A stretch of DNA of 64,000 bases from Fictibacillus marinisediminis (GTDB taxonomy: Bacteria > Bacillota > Bacilli > Bacillales > Fictibacillaceae): NCBI RefSeq assembly GCF_023149135.1, contig NZ_JAIWJX010000002.1, forward strand, positions 1,860,001 to 1,924,000, written 5' to 3'. The notes beneath the pieces were generated by a model. It was not told the DNA's origin and ran no database searches. It worked only from the letters and a program-made list of their open reading frames with translations. The number at the start of each line of letters is the position of its first letter. The stretch's first letter is position 1. The translations under genes and the position numbers were made by a program. Shown here piece after piece: positions 8,618 through 19,426 of the stretch.

Positions 8618-11031
8618 TCGCAAAAGTTATCGTGGATGTGCCGGCCAGCAATGTAAACCGCACCTTCGATTATCTTGTACCTGAAGAACTGAAAGATACA
8701 GTTAAACCCGGTATGAGGGTAGCCGTGCCTTTTGGACCAAGAAAACTTCAAGGCTTTGTCATCGAGCTTGGCGAGGAGACTTCTGTTCAAAAATTAAAGA
8801 AGATCATTGAACTTCTGGATCCGGTCCCAGTTTTGACTGAAGAACTCCTGAAACTCGGCAAGTGGGTATCGGATCAGACACTCTGTTTCTTAATCACAGC
8901 TTATCAGGCTATGATTCCAGCTGCTTTAAAAGCCTCCTACCAGAAGGAATTCCGGCTGGTTGACGGAGTCGGCCTCGCTGACTTGCCGGACGGAGCTAGA
9001 GAGTGGTTTAAACACCGGGAATACATCCCGATGGAAGATCTGCTGAAAATGTCACCGACACCGCTTGCCCTCTTCCAAAAACTTGTTCAAAAGAATTCCC
9101 TGGAAGTGATCTACAGGATGTCAGACAAAATAACGAAGAAAAAAATAAAGATCGTGCAGAGACGGGGAACAGAAGAGGAGAGACTTCAGCATATCGAATC
9201 ACTTTCCAAACAGGCGGTTAAGCAAAAAGAGATTCTATCATTTCTTCATGAGTCTGAAAGCCCTGTAGTATTAAAAGATCTTCTAGAGATGTTCGACACG
9301 ACAAGATCAACAGTCCAAGCCTTGGAGAGCAAAGGTTTTATAGAGATAGCGGAGAAGGAGATCTACCGTGATCCGTATGGTGGCCGTGAATTTAAAAGAA
9401 CGCAGCCCCTGCTCTTAACATCTCAGCAGGAACAAAGCATTCAGCCTGTTTTGGCTGCTCTCGAGGAGAAGAGGCATGAAACTATTCTGCTTCATGGCGT
9501 TACAGGAAGCGGTAAAACAGAAATCTATCTGCAGAGTATTGACAGGGCAATTCAAATGGGGCAGGAAGCCATAGTTTTAGTGCCTGAGATATCTCTGACA
9601 CCGCAGATGGTAAACCGTTTTAAAGGGCGGTTCGGTTCAAGGGTTGCTGTTTTGCATAGTGCTCTGTCCGCCGGAGAAAAATATGATGAGTGGCGAAAAA
9701 TTCAGCGTAAAGAGGTATCTGTTGTGGTAGGTGCAAGGTCGGCCGTTTTCGCTCCGTTTGAAAATCTGGGCCTGATCATCATCGATGAAGAGCATGAATC
9801 AAGCTATAAACAAGAGGAAAATCCCCGTTATCATGCGCGGGATGTTGCTGTGCAGCGGGGAGAGCATCATCAGTGCCCGGTAATTCTAGGAAGCGCCACA
9901 CCGTCACTTGAATCTTATGCCAGAGCCCAAAAAGGGGTCTACACGCTCTGTGAATTAAGCGACAGAGTGAACAAGAGGGAGCTTCCCTCTGTATCGGTAG
10001 TGGATATGAGGGAGGAGCTCAGGGCAGGAAACCGCTCGATGTTTTCCGGTGAGTTATTTGATAAAATCAATGACCGCCTAAAACGCGGAGAACAATCTGT
10101 ATTGTTTCTCAACCGCAGAGGCTACTCATCGTTTATTCTTTGCAGAGACTGCGGATATGTCGGAGAATGCCCGCATTGTGATATTTCTCTTACGTACCAT
10201 AAAAAACAGCATCTGCTCAAATGCCATTATTGCGGCCATCAGGAACCGATGCCTTCCCAATGTCCAATGTGTGAAAGTCAGTATATCCGTTTTTTTGGCA
10301 CAGGGACACAAAAGGTGGAGGAGGAGCTCGCCAAGCTGCTGCCTCACGCAAGAGTGATCAGGATGGATGTGGATACGACCGGGCGAAAAGGGAGCCATGA
10401 AAAGCTCCTCAATCAGTTTGGTGAAGGAAAAGCAGACATATTGCTCGGCACGCAGATGATCGCGAAGGGGCTTGATTTCCCAAAAGTGACACTGGTGGGG
10501 GTGCTTGCTGCGGATACGATGCTGCACCTTCCCGATTTCAGAGCCTCTGAAAAAACCTTTCAGCTCCTCACCCAGGTCAGCGGAAGAGCAGGGCGGCACG
10601 AGCTTTCGGGAGAAGTGGTCGTACAGACATACACCGTCGGCCATTACAGCATAGATCTGGCATCAGGACATGATTATCATTCGTTCTATGAAACGGAAAT
10701 GCAGATCAGACGGGAGCACAAATATCCTCCGTATTACTATTTGACGCTCATTTCGTTTTCGCACACTGAGCTATTGAAGGCTGTAGATGCCAGTGAAAAA
10801 TCGGCATCCTATCTTCAGCAGAAAGTGTCTCCGGGAACAATCATCCTGGGTCCGGTCGTCTCGCCGATTGCCCGTATTAAAGATAGATATCGATATCAGG
10901 TAATGATAAAATACAAAAATGAACCTCGGCTTAGTGACTTGATCTCAGAGCTATTGCAGCATTTTCAGCATGAAATGGATGGGAACGGCCTGCAGATTTC
11001 AGTCGATATGAACGCGCAAAATATTATGTAA
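8614..11031 (+). CDS. priA: Primosomal protein N', replication restart helicase
   Basis: 805 residues, as in Bacilli. PriA recognises abandoned forks and reloads the replicative helicase. Seen: an N-terminal fork-binding domain, Walker A GVTGSGKTEIY at about 295, Walker B IIDEEHESSYKQ, and a zinc-binding insert with paired cysteines (CRDCGYVGECPHC, CHYCG, CPMC) at about 510-555. The helicase C core includes GTQMIAKGLDFP. Its ATG overlaps the coaBC stop codon, and def follows 24 bases later. Confidence 0.97.
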   Translation: MIAKVIVDVPASNVNRTFDYLVPEELKDTVKPGMRVAVPFGPRKLQGFVIELGEETSVQKLKKIIELLDPVPVLTEELLKLGKWVSDQTLCFLITAYQAMIPAALKASYQKEFRLVDGVGLADLPDGAREWFKHREYIPMEDLLKMSPTPLALFQKLVQKNSLEVIYRMSDKITKKKIKIVQRRGTEEERLQHIESLSKQAVKQKEILSFLHESESPVVLKDLLEMFDTTRSTVQALESKGFIEIAEKEIYRDPYGGREFKRTQPLLLTSQQEQSIQPVLAALEEKRHETILLHGVTGSGKTEIYLQSIDRAIQMGQEAIVLVPEISLTPQMVNRFKGRFGSRVAVLHSALSAGEKYDEWRKIQRKEVSVVVGARSAVFAPFENLGLIIIDEEHESSYKQEENPRYHARDVAVQRGEHHQCPVILGSATPSLESYARAQKGVYTLCELSDRVNKRELPSVSVVDMREELRAGNRSMFSGELFDKINDRLKRGEQSVLFLNRRGYSSFILCRDCGYVGECPHCDISLTYHKKQHLLKCHYCGHQEPMPSQCPMCESQYIRFFGTGTQKVEEELAKLLPHARVIRMDVDTTGRKGSHEKLLNQFGEGKADILLGTQMIAKGLDFPKVTLVGVLAADTMLHLPDFRASEKTFQLLTQVSGRAGRHELSGEVVVQTYTVGHYSIDLASGHDYHSFYETEMQIRREHKYPPYYYLTLISFSHTELLKAVDASEKSASYLQQKVSPGTIILGPVVSPIARIKDRYRYQVMIKYKNEPRLSDLISELLQHFQHEMDGNGLQISVDMNAQNIM

Positions 11032-11055
11032 GCCTATAGATGGGAGAGAATGAGG

Positions 11056-11529
11056 ATGGGAGTTAGGGAGATTGTAGTTTATCCTGACGAAATTTTAGAA
11101 AAGAAATGTGAAAAAGTGACAGAATTCAACCAGAAGCTGAGCCAGCTGATCGATGATATGTTTGAAACGATGTATGAAGCGGAAGGAGTAGGGCTTGCAG
11201 CTCCTCAGATTGGGATCGGCAAACAGATTGCTGTAGTTGATGTCGGAGATGAAACAGGTAAAATTGAACTGGTCAACCCGGTCATTGAAAAAATGGAAAG
11301 CGAACAGGACGGTCCAGAAGGGTGCCTTAGCTTCCCAGGTATATTTGGAGATGTTAAACGCGCACAAAAAGTCAGTGTAACTGCACAGGACAGGCATGGA
11401 AGAACGTTCACGATTACTGCAGAAGACTTTCTTGCCCGCGCCCTTCAGCATGAGATCGACCACCTGAACGGAATTCTATTTACCTCTAAGGTCAGTTCGT
11501 ATTATGAACCGGGAGAGTTTGAAAGGTAG
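11056..11529 (+). CDS. def: Peptide deformylase
   Basis: 157 residues, type 1 length. It removes the formyl group from nascent N-formyl-methionine, using one bound metal. All three motifs are present: GVGLAAPQIG, EGCLSFP (metal-ligand Cys) and QHEIDHLNG (two His ligands and catalytic Glu). The ATG at 11056 is preferred since GGGAG is 9 bases upstream and MGVREIVVYP aligns with B. subtilis DefA; an ATG 6 bases earlier is possible. It pairs functionally with fmt, which follows. Confidence 0.95.
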   Translation: MGVREIVVYPDEILEKKCEKVTEFNQKLSQLIDDMFETMYEAEGVGLAAPQIGIGKQIAVVDVGDETGKIELVNPVIEKMESEQDGPEGCLSFPGIFGDVKRAQKVSVTAQDRHGRTFTITAEDFLARALQHEIDHLNGILFTSKVSSYYEPGEFER

Positions 11530-11538
11530 GAGTTACAA

Positions 11539-12474
11539 ATGAAAATAGTATTTATGGGAACGCCTGATTTTTCTGTGCCAGTGCTGCGCAGACTCGTTAA
11601 CGACGGCTATGAAGTCGCAGCCGTCGTCACGCAGCCGGACAAGCCGCAAGGGAGGAAAAAGGAAATTAAGCCAACGCCGGTGAAAGCAGAAGCCGAATTG
11701 CACGGCATTCCTGTCTTGCAGCCTGTAAAACTAAAGAATGAGTTTCAGGAAATTTTAGATCTGCAGCCGGATTTGATCGTAACTGCGGCATACGGACAAA
11801 TTTTGCCTTCAGAAATATTAGAAGCACCGGAATATGGCTGTATTAATGTTCATGCTTCACTATTGCCGGAATACCGAGGCGGAGCGCCGATCCATCAGAG
11901 TATCATTGACGGGAAGAAAGAAACGGGCGTAACGATCATGTACATGGTAGATAAGCTCGATGCCGGCGACATTCTGACACAGGTAGTGGTCCCAATAGGT
12001 GAAGAAGACCATGTCGACAGCATGTTCAGTAAACTCAGCATTGCAGGAGCAGAACTCTTATCCAGTACAATACCTGACCTGATCGAGGGGAAATTAAGCC
12101 CGATAAAGCAAGATGATGATAAAGTTACCTATGCCTATAATATCTCTAGGGAAAAAGAGAAGATCGACTGGACAATGAGCGGTGAAGCCATCTATAACCA
12201 GATAAGAGGACTTCATCCTTGGCCGGTTGCATTTTCCACATTGAATGGCCAGACGTTAAAAATATGGTGGGGTAAAAAGGTCCCTGTTCCATCGGATGCA
12301 GTGCCTGGGACTGTTCTTGAAACAAGCAAAGAGGGATTGACTGTGAAGACCGGAGATTCTACGGGAATATTGATCACCGATCTGCAGCCGGCCGGAAAAA
12401 AACGCATGGCAGCTTCACAATTTTTACAAGGAGCCAAACTGGAACCGGGTACAATGCTGGGTGAAGAACTGTGA
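11539..12474 (+). CDS. fmt: Methionyl-tRNA formyltransferase
   Basis: 311 residues. It formylates initiator Met-tRNA with 10-formyltetrahydrofolate. The N-terminal hydrolase fold begins [14 protein letters not shown] and has the signature [14 protein letters not shown] (catalytic Asn-His-Asp set with NVHAS and the later LDAGD). The C-terminal tRNA-binding barrel covers about 205-311. The ribosome site is GTAGGAGTTACAA. It overlaps the rsmB GTG start. Confidence 0.97.
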   Translation: MKIVFMGTPDFSVPVLRRLVNDGYEVAAVVTQPDKPQGRKKEIKPTPVKAEAELHGIPVLQPVKLKNEFQEILDLQPDLIVTAAYGQILPSEILEAPEYGCINVHASLLPEYRGGAPIHQSIIDGKKETGVTIMYMVDKLDAGDILTQVVVPIGEEDHVDSMFSKLSIAGAELLSSTIPDLIEGKLSPIKQDDDKVTYAYNISREKEKIDWTMSGEAIYNQIRGLHPWPVAFSTLNGQTLKIWWGKKVPVPSDAVPGTVLETSKEGLTVKTGDSTGILITDLQPAGKKRMAASQFLQGAKLEPGTMLGEEL

Positions 12475-13844
12475 AACAAAACGTGAGAAATACTGCAGTT
12501 GAAGTTTTATTGAAAATTGAACAAAATCAGGCCTATAGCAATCTTTTGCTGAATCAGTCCATACAGAAGGCCAATCTTAGCCAAAAGGATGTCGGATTGC
12601 TGACGGAGCTTGTATACGGGACTGTCCAGAGGAAAAACACTCTTGATTATCTGCTGGGTCCTTTTGTCTCAAAAGGGTTGAAAAAGCTTGAAAAATGGGT
12701 GCTTGTCCTGCTGAGGATGTCCCTCTACCAAATGGTCTATCTCGATAAGATTCCGGATCATGCCATCATTAATGAAGCGGTAGAAATTGCTAAGAAACGA
12801 GGGCACAAAGGGATCTCCGGCATGGTAAACGGCGTGCTGAGAAGAATTCAGAGGGAAGGAACGGCTGATCTTTCCGAAGTGACACATGATGAGGAAAGAC
12901 TCGCTCTTCAATACAGCATGCCTGAGTGGCTGGTCCAGCGATGGATCACTCAGTATGGCCTGGATAATGCTGAAAAGATGTGCGCGGCTAACATGGAGCC
13001 TGCCCCCGTTACGGGCCGTGTCAACAGCATGAGATCCAGCAGGGAGAAAGTGCTGCAATCGCTGCATGATGAAGGCATAGAGGGGAGCAACGGCGGCCTT
13101 TCGCCCGATGCGATTAAATTAAAAAAAGGGAGCCTTTCACATTCTTCTTCATTTAAGGAAGGATATGTTACAATACAAGACGAAAGCTCCATGCTCGTTG
13201 CAAGGGCGCTTAATCCATCATCAAACGAAAAAATCCTGGATGCCTGTGCAGCTCCTGGAGGAAAAACGACCCATATTGCCGAACTGTTAAATAATACGGG
13301 AGAGGTAACGGCCCTGGATCTTCACCCTCATAAGGTGAAATTGATACAGGAGCAGGCGGAGCGCCTAGGCCTTACCAATATTAAAACGGAAGCTCTTGAC
13401 AGCCGCAAGGCCGGGGAAAAGTTTTCTGTGTCATCGTTTGACAGGATTCTGGTAGATGCACCGTGCAGCGGTTTCGGAGTGATACGAAAAAAACCCGACA
13501 TCAAATGGTCGAAAAAAGAAGAGGATATCCATCGCATAGCCGAGATTCAGATGCAGATCCTCGATAAAGTGGCCGAACTGTTAAAACCCGGCGGTACTTT
13601 GCTGTACAGTACATGTACCGTCGATAAAGAGGAAAATGATGAAATTGCAGATGCTTTCTTAAAGCATCATTCAGATTTTGAATGGGACAAGTCTTTTAAC
13701 GAACGGCTTCCTGAACCCTTACAGCCGTACCTTAAACCTGCTGAAGCACAGGTACAGATTCTTCCTCATTATTTTAACAGCGATGGTTTTTACCTTGCAT
13801 GCTTTAAGAAAAAGACTACAACTGGTGGTGAAACCCAATGTTAA
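12471..13844 (+). CDS. rsmB: 16S rRNA m5C967 methyltransferase RsmB
   Basis: 457 residues. It methylates C967 of 16S rRNA (E. coli numbering). The N-terminal NusB-like RNA-binding domain (about 1-140) is followed by a Rossmann methyltransferase with [33 protein letters not shown] and the catalytic-cysteine motif [11 protein letters not shown]. The start is GTG at 12471, overlapping the fmt stop; the fmt-rsmB-rlmN order is standard. The gene's end overlaps the rlmN start by 7 bases. Confidence 0.96.
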   Translation: MKQNVRNTAVEVLLKIEQNQAYSNLLLNQSIQKANLSQKDVGLLTELVYGTVQRKNTLDYLLGPFVSKGLKKLEKWVLVLLRMSLYQMVYLDKIPDHAIINEAVEIAKKRGHKGISGMVNGVLRRIQREGTADLSEVTHDEERLALQYSMPEWLVQRWITQYGLDNAEKMCAANMEPAPVTGRVNSMRSSREKVLQSLHDEGIEGSNGGLSPDAIKLKKGSLSHSSSFKEGYVTIQDESSMLVARALNPSSNEKILDACAAPGGKTTHIAELLNNTGEVTALDLHPHKVKLIQEQAERLGLTNIKTEALDSRKAGEKFSVSSFDRILVDAPCSGFGVIRKKPDIKWSKKEEDIHRIAEIQMQILDKVAELLKPGGTLLYSTCTVDKEENDEIADAFLKHHSDFEWDKSFNERLPEPLQPYLKPAEAQVQILPHYFNSDGFYLACFKKKTTTGGETQC

Positions 13845-14923
13845 AACCGTTAAGTGAAAAACAGCAGAACCCGGCAATTATGCCTTCTATTTTTTCGCTT
13901 GAGCTGACAGATCTGGAAGATTGGCTTTCTGATATAAAAGAACCTAAGTTCCGTGCTTCCCAGGTTTATGATTGGCTTTACGAAAAAAGAATTACGAGTT
14001 ATGAAGAAATGTCGAACCTTCCTAAAGGGCTTCGCGATAAGATGCAAGAAACCTTTCATATTCAGCCGATGAAAGAATTAGCACGTCAGGAATCTTCTGA
14101 TGGTACGATAAAATTTTTGTTTGAACTCCAGGACGGTTATTCTATCGAAACAGTTCTGATGCGCCATGAATATGGAAACAGTGTGTGTGTGACAACACAG
14201 GTAGGCTGCCGTCTCGGCTGTACATTCTGTGCGTCAACGCTCGGGGGCTTAAAGAGAAATCTGCATGCCGGCGAGATTGTAGCTCAAGTTCTACAAGTGC
14301 AGCGTGCGCTCGATGCCACTGAAGAAAGAGTAAGCTCAATTGTCATCATGGGAATTGGTGAACCTTTCGATAACTACGAAGGTCTGATCAAGTTCCTAAA
14401 AGTAGTAAACCATGACAAAGGGCTGAATATCGGTGCAAGGCATATTACTGTTTCCACAAGCGGTATCGTGCCTTACATCTACAAATTTGCTGATGAAGGG
14501 ATGCAGATCAACTTTGCGGTATCCCTTCATGCTCCGAATACTGAAATCAGAAGCAAGCTCATGCCGGTCAACCGCATGTATCCAATGGAAGAACTGATGG
14601 AATCCATTCGTTATTACATCAAGAAGACCGGTCGCCGGATTTCATTTGAATATGGTCTTTTCGGCGGTGTGAATGATCAGGTTGAACATGCTGAAGAACT
14701 TGCAGATCTGATTAAAAACGTAAAATGCCATGTAAACCTGATTCCTGTCAACTATGTACCGGAACGTGATTATGTCCGGACACCTAAGAAGCAGATCTTC
14801 AAATTTTTAGATACGCTAAAAAAACGGGGTATCAATGCTACCTTACGCAGGGAGCAGGGACATGATATTGACGCAGCCTGCGGGCAGTTAAGAGCGAAGG
14901 AGCGTCAGGAAGAGACGAGGTGA
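13838..14923 (+). CDS. rlmN: Dual-specificity RNA methyltransferase RlmN (radical SAM)
   Basis: 361 residues. RlmN makes m2A2503 in 23S rRNA and m2A37 in some tRNAs by a radical SAM mechanism. The 4Fe-4S motif is C-x3-C-x2-C in [12 protein letters not shown] (about residue 118). The methyl-carrying cysteine lies in the C-terminal DAACGQLR, and [10 protein letters not shown] is the conserved SAM region. The start MLKPLSEKQ overlaps rsmB, with GGTGG upstream. Confidence 0.96.
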   Translation: MLKPLSEKQQNPAIMPSIFSLELTDLEDWLSDIKEPKFRASQVYDWLYEKRITSYEEMSNLPKGLRDKMQETFHIQPMKELARQESSDGTIKFLFELQDGYSIETVLMRHEYGNSVCVTTQVGCRLGCTFCASTLGGLKRNLHAGEIVAQVLQVQRALDATEERVSSIVIMGIGEPFDNYEGLIKFLKVVNHDKGLNIGARHITVSTSGIVPYIYKFADEGMQINFAVSLHAPNTEIRSKLMPVNRMYPMEELMESIRYYIKKTGRRISFEYGLFGGVNDQVEHAEELADLIKNVKCHVNLIPVNYVPERDYVRTPKKQIFKFLDTLKKRGINATLRREQGHDIDAACGQLRAKERQEETR

Positions 14924-14929
14924 CGTAAA

Positions 14930-15694
14930 TTGCAGTATGCCTTTAAAACAGATACTGGTAGAGTTCGTCAGCATAATGAAGACAGCGGGGGAGTGTTCAC
15001 AAAAGGTGAACACTTTCTTGCCCTTATTGCGGATGGCATGGGGGGACATAAAGCCGGAGATGTTGCCAGTTCCAAAACAATTCAGTCATTTGAGGAAGCC
15101 TGGAACGCTTCTTCGGAAGAAATTTCAGAGACTCCTGTAAAGGCTGAAGAATGGCTTTTAGAAACGGTAACACAGACCAATTTGGATCTGCATCAGTATG
15201 CAAATAAGAATATTGACTGCAGCGGGATGGGGACAACGCTTGTCGGAGCCCTTTGCACACCTTCCTATTTAACTATTTTACATATTGGTGACAGCCGCGT
15301 TTATTATTTCTCTGAAAAAAAGCTGATTCAAAAGACCGAAGACCATACCCTCGTTAATGAGCTGGTGCGGTCAGGGCAGCTATCGGAAATAGAAGCGGAA
15401 AATCACCCTAGAAAGAATGTGATTTTGCGGGCCCTTGGAACGGATGACCATATTGATGTGGATATTCAAACGATTTCCTGGGGCGAGGGAGATATCGTTT
15501 TGTTATGTTCAGACGGCCTCTCTAACAAAGTAACCCGCGAAACGATGGAAAACATACTGAATGATGACAACCTCTCGTTGGAAGATAAAGCTGATCGACT
15601 TGTGAACCTTGCAAATGAGGCCGGAGGAGAGGATAATATCACGATTGGACTCGTCCATTATACGCCCCAGACACCGGAAAAGGGAGTAAGTTAA
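14930..15694 (+). CDS. prpC: PP2C-type protein phosphatase PrpC
   Basis: 254 residues, the family length. It is a Mn-dependent Ser/Thr phosphatase that reverses the PrkC kinase encoded next. PP2C motifs: RQHNEDS, ADGMGGHKAGD, HIGDSRVY, CSDGLSN and GGEDNITI, which supply the metal-binding aspartates. The start is TTG at 14930, with GAGGTGA (14917-14923) as ribosome site overlapping the rlmN stop. It abuts prkC with no gap, so the pair is co-translated. Confidence 0.96.
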   Translation: MQYAFKTDTGRVRQHNEDSGGVFTKGEHFLALIADGMGGHKAGDVASSKTIQSFEEAWNASSEEISETPVKAEEWLLETVTQTNLDLHQYANKNIDCSGMGTTLVGALCTPSYLTILHIGDSRVYYFSEKKLIQKTEDHTLVNELVRSGQLSEIEAENHPRKNVILRALGTDDHIDVDIQTISWGEGDIVLLCSDGLSNKVTRETMENILNDDNLSLEDKADRLVNLANEAGGEDNITIGLVHYTPQTPEKGVS

Positions 15695-17689
15695 ATGATT
15701 GGCAAGCGTATAAGCGGCCGCTATAAGTTGCTTGAAGTCATCGGTGATGGCGGAATGGCAATCGTATACCGTGCCAAGGACTTAATCCTTGACCGGGATG
15801 TTGCGGTTAAAATACTTCGATCAGAGTTTTCAGACGACGAGGAGTTCATCAAACGATTCAGAAGAGAGGCTGAAGCGGCAACAAGTCTCGCCCATCCTCA
15901 CATCGTAAGCATATTTGATGTGGGAGAGGAAAATAACGTGTACTTCATAGTCATGGAGTATGTAAAAGGGAAAACATTAAAACAATACATCAGGGATCAT
16001 GGCCGCCTGTCTGTTGAAGAATCCATACAGATTATCAGGCAGATTGCCTCAGGAATGGTTGCAGCTCATGAGCATGGGATCATACACAGAGATATCAAGC
16101 CCCATAATATCTTAATTGATGAGAATGGATTGGCAAAAGTTACAGACTTTGGGATCGCTCTCGCCATCACATCCGCAACGATTACCCATACAAACTCAGT
16201 GCTTGGATCGGTCCATTACTTCTCTCCGGAACAGGCGCGAGGAGGAGTGGCCAATGCAAAATCGGACATCTATTCCCTAGGTGTTGTGCTGTTTGAAATG
16301 CTGACAGGCAGGGTTCCCTTTACAGGGGAATCACCGGTATCCGTAGCACTCAAGCATCTTCAGGAGGAAGTTCCCGAGCCAAGGAAAATCAATCCGGAAA
16401 TTCCACAGAGTGTTGAAAATATTATTCTTAAAGCACTGACAAAAAATCCGGTGTACCGGTATGACAGTGCTCTTGAAATGATGGACGACCTGGACACGGC
16501 TCTCTCTCCTCACCGTCTGCATGAGCAGCGGTGGAGCAATTTTGATGATGCGGCAGATGCTACACGGGTCATGCCTCCGGTATCCATGAACAAAGCAGTC
16601 GAAAAGCCGGTTGCAATATCAAAAGATACCACAAAGCCTCCGCCAAAAAAGAAGAAAAAAAGTTGGTGGCTTGTACTGCTGATTTTACTGCTTTTGCTCG
16701 CAGGTGCTGGAGCGGCTGCCTTTGTGGTCATGCCTGGTTGGTTTAAAGTGAAAGATGTTTCTGTTCCCAATGTTATCCATAAAGATTACGAATACGGGTT
16801 TGAACGGCTCGCAAAACTCGGTTTTAACGTCGAACGGAAAGAGCGCTACGATGAAGATGTGGAACAGGGGAAAATTATAAAACAGGATCCTGATCCCCAT
16901 TCTATGGTTAAAGAAGGCAGCACGGTTACACTTTTTGTTTCTAAAGGCTTTAAGAAAGTGGACATGCTGGATCTTACCGGAATGAGTGAAGATGCTGCAC
17001 GAGACCTCTTAAACGAAAGAGGCTACGATAGCAAGAACATTGAGACCATACCGGTGGAATCAGAGGAAACGCCTGAGGGTGAGGTCGTCTCACAGAGCCC
17101 GGATAAAGGGGAAAAAGTCAATCCGAGCGAAATACAGGTGATTCTTCGTGTCAGTACTGGCCCGCCTTCGATTCAGCTTGAGAACTTATCAAATTCCTCG
17201 AAAGAAGATGTTGAGAAATACATCTCGCAGGAAGGGCTTAATGTCAACTTTACAAAAGAGTACTCTGATACCGTAGAAGAAGGAAAGGTCATCTCGCAAA
17301 AACCTTCACCTTATACGAATGTCAAAAAAGGTTCTACGGTTGATGTCGTTATTTCAAAAGGCAAAAAACCAGAACCGAAGCCCAAACCAAAGCCTGATGT
17401 TCAGGAAGACATCACATTTAATAATAAAATAACAGTTGAAGTTTCAAAGGGTGATGAGAATAAACAGTTCCAGGTCAGAATTGTTTACAGCGATGCCAAA
17501 GAGGAAAATGCTGTTTTCGTAGAAGAAGAAATTTCCCAGACGAAAGAGTATATGGTGCCTTTGACCGTCTCGCCGGACCATGATGCTTCCTATACCGTTT
17601 ATTTAAATGGGAAAGAGCAGGCATCAAAAACATTTAATTATCAAGATGCGAAGGAAGGTAAATTCAAAGGAGCGAACAATGGACAATAA
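15695..17689 (+). CDS. prkC: Membrane Ser/Thr kinase PrkC with PASTA domains
   Basis: 664 residues. PrkC senses muropeptides and cell-wall state and phosphorylates cytoplasmic targets (EF-Tu, RsgA and others in B. subtilis). The kinase domain (about 10-270) has GDGGMAIVY, the catalytic HRDIKPHNIL near 130 and the DFG region VTDFGIA. A lysine-rich segment leads into one membrane helix at about 323-345. Outside are three PASTA repeats (about 352-417, 418-487, 488-555) and a Lys/Pro linker with a C-terminal Ig-like tail. It directly follows its phosphatase prpC and overlaps rsgA by 11 bases. Confidence 0.96.
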   Translation: MIGKRISGRYKLLEVIGDGGMAIVYRAKDLILDRDVAVKILRSEFSDDEEFIKRFRREAEAATSLAHPHIVSIFDVGEENNVYFIVMEYVKGKTLKQYIRDHGRLSVEESIQIIRQIASGMVAAHEHGIIHRDIKPHNILIDENGLAKVTDFGIALAITSATITHTNSVLGSVHYFSPEQARGGVANAKSDIYSLGVVLFEMLTGRVPFTGESPVSVALKHLQEEVPEPRKINPEIPQSVENIILKALTKNPVYRYDSALEMMDDLDTALSPHRLHEQRWSNFDDAADATRVMPPVSMNKAVEKPVAISKDTTKPPPKKKKKSWWLVLLILLLLLAGAGAAAFVVMPGWFKVKDVSVPNVIHKDYEYGFERLAKLGFNVERKERYDEDVEQGKIIKQDPDPHSMVKEGSTVTLFVSKGFKKVDMLDLTGMSEDAARDLLNERGYDSKNIETIPVESEETPEGEVVSQSPDKGEKVNPSEIQVILRVSTGPPSIQLENLSNSSKEDVEKYISQEGLNVNFTKEYSDTVEEGKVISQKPSPYTNVKKGSTVDVVISKGKKPEPKPKPKPDVQEDITFNNKITVEVSKGDENKQFQVRIVYSDAKEENAVFVEEEISQTKEYMVPLTVSPDHDASYTVYLNGKEQASKTFNYQDAKEGKFKGANNGQ

Positions 17690-18572
17690 GACTGAAGGCA
17701 GAATTATTAAATCAGTCGCAGGATTCTATTATGTACAATACAATGACAAAGTCTTTCAATGCAGAGGCCGTGGCAATTTCCGTAAAAAGAAAATTACGCC
17801 TGTGGTCGGAGATTGGGTCGTATTTGAATCCTCCAACCCGACAGACGGATACATTATGGATGTTAAGGAAAGAAAGAACGAGTTAAACCGGCCGCCAATT
17901 TCAAATGTTGACCAGGCAATTCTCGTTTTCTCTGCCGTCCGGCCGGAATTTTCAAGTTCACTGCTGGACCGTTTTCTTGTTCATATCGAAGACAATGGCA
18001 TTCAGCCGGTGATCTGCTTTACGAAGATGGATTTGATTGAAAGTGCAGAGTATCAGAAGGAAATCGAAAATTACATCGCTGCTTATAAGAAGCTCGGATA
18101 TGAGGTCATTCCAACCTCTGCGATGTCGCTGGCCGGTATGGAAGACATCAAACCGATATTTAAAGGAAAAACGAGCGTCTTCGCAGGACAGTCCGGGGTA
18201 GGGAAGTCGTCTCTCTTGAATGCGCTGATGCCTGAACTCATGCTGGAGACGAATGACATATCAGATCATCTTGGACGCGGAAAGCATACAACGAGGCATG
18301 TTGAACTCCTTCCTTTTGAAGGGGGCTTGATCGCAGACACTCCTGGATTCAGCTCATTGGACTTTGTAGAAATTGAAACCGAAGAGCTCTCCTACAACTT
18401 CCCTGAGATGAAACAGAGGGTATCACAATGCAAGTTTCGCGGCTGCACTCACAGCTCTGAACCGAAATGCGCAGTAAAAAAAGCAGTGGAAGAGGGAGAG
18501 ATCCCATCGTTCCGCTATGATCATTATCTTGAATTTTTGCAGGAAATCAAGGATCAAAAACGGAGGTACTAA
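17679..18572 (+). CDS. rsgA: Ribosome small-subunit GTPase RsgA
   Basis: 297 residues. RsgA is a circularly permuted GTPase that acts late in 30S maturation. Order: OB fold (about 1-65), G4 CFTKMD, G5 PTSAMS, then P-loop [12 protein letters not shown] and G3 DTPGF, then a zinc motif C-x4-C-x-H-x5-C ([14 protein letters not shown]). The start is the ATG giving MDNKTEGR, behind AAAGGAGCG inside the prkC end. Known in B. subtilis as CpgA and as a PrkC substrate; the gene order supports that link. Confidence 0.97.
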   Translation: MDNKTEGRIIKSVAGFYYVQYNDKVFQCRGRGNFRKKKITPVVGDWVVFESSNPTDGYIMDVKERKNELNRPPISNVDQAILVFSAVRPEFSSSLLDRFLVHIEDNGIQPVICFTKMDLIESAEYQKEIENYIAAYKKLGYEVIPTSAMSLAGMEDIKPIFKGKTSVFAGQSGVGKSSLLNALMPELMLETNDISDHLGRGKHTTRHVELLPFEGGLIADTPGFSSLDFVEIETEELSYNFPEMKQRVSQCKFRGCTHSSEPKCAVKKAVEEGEIPSFRYDHYLEFLQEIKDQKRRY

Positions 18573-18573
18573 C

Positions 18574-19221
18574 ATGATAAAAGTTGCGCCTTCCATTCTT
18601 TCCGCAGACTTTTCAAAGCTCGGTGAAGAAATTAAGGCAGTGGAAGAAAACGGTGCTGATTATATCCATATCGATGTGATGGATGGGCATTTTGTGCCGA
18701 ATATTACGATGGGGCCTTTAGTCGTTAAAGCCATCAGGCCGCTCACTGAACTGACATTTGATGTACATTTAATGATTGAAAACCCTGACCGGTATATCCC
18801 GGAGTTTGCAAAAGCAGGTGCTGATATCATTACTGTTCATGTTGAAGCATGTCCGCACCTTCATCGGACCATTCAATTAATTAAAGAGCAGGGAAAAAAG
18901 GCAGGGGTCGTATTAAATCCTGCTACTCCTGTTGAAACCATTCAGCATATTTTGGCTGATATAGACCTTGTGCTCATCATGTCTGTAAATCCAGGCTTTG
19001 GTGGACAATCCTTCATACACACTGTGCTTCCTAAGATTGAAGTATTATCTGCGAGGATCAAGGAGCAGGGCTTGAACGTTGAAATTGAGGTAGACGGCGG
19101 CGTGAACGCAGAGACTGCCCGTCTTTGTGAGAAAGCTGGAGCTACCGTATTAGTAGCGGGATCAGCCATTTATGGGCAAAAAGACATAAAGGGTGCAATC
19201 CGTACCATTCGTGGTGTATAA
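18574..19221 (+). CDS. rpe: Ribulose-phosphate 3-epimerase
   Basis: 215 residues. It interconverts ribulose 5-phosphate and xylulose 5-phosphate in the pentose phosphate pathway; a metal-dependent TIM barrel. Motifs: [49 protein letters not shown] and EVDGGVN with the catalytic acids. The start follows CGGAGGT by 6 bases and sits one base after rsgA. In B. subtilis thiN follows directly; here a riboswitch and thiT intervene. Confidence 0.97.
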   Translation: MIKVAPSILSADFSKLGEEIKAVEENGADYIHIDVMDGHFVPNITMGPLVVKAIRPLTELTFDVHLMIENPDRYIPEFAKAGADIITVHVEACPHLHRTIQLIKEQGKKAGVVLNPATPVETIQHILADIDLVLIMSVNPGFGGQSFIHTVLPKIEVLSARIKEQGLNVEIEVDGGVNAETARLCEKAGATVLVAGSAIYGQKDIKGAIRTIRGV

Positions 19222-19249
19222 TATATAATAAGTATAATTGAAAAAAGTA

Positions 19250-19342
19250 ACCACAGGGGGAGTCCCAAACAGGGGCTGAGAGGGGAGTACACTCCCGACC
19301 CTTTGAACCTGAAGCAGGATCATGCCTGCGTAGGAATGTGGA
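19250..19342 (+). promoter_or_regulatory. TPP (THI-box) riboswitch
   Basis: The thi-box signature is clear: GGGGAGTCC, then GGGCTGAGAGG, then CCCTTTGAACCTGA and GCAGGATCATGCCTGCGTAGG. Closing helix P1 is CCACA (19251-19255) with TGTGG (19337-19341). TPP binding is known to fold this element so that a downstream terminator forms. It controls thiT-thiN. Confidence 0.96.
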
Positions 19343-19360
19343 GTCGCAGTTGTTAACGAT

Positions 19361-19395
19361 AAGCAACCGTCATTCACATGCCGGTTGCTTTTTTC
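19361..19395 (+). terminator. Riboswitch-controlled terminator
   Basis: Stem AAGCAACCG / CGGTTGCTT followed by a T-rich run, 19 bases after the riboswitch P1 and 32 bases before the thiT start. Its location between aptamer and gene marks a transcription-attenuation switch that stops thiT-thiN transcription when TPP is plentiful. Confidence 0.88.
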
Positions 19396-19426
19396 TTTTT
19401 ATTAAAGATGTTTGGGGGAGATTGAT

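Noticed and set aside
10126..10644. 172-codon minus-strand frame opposite priA
   Set aside because: It mirrors the priA zinc and helicase region; no start signal or family features.
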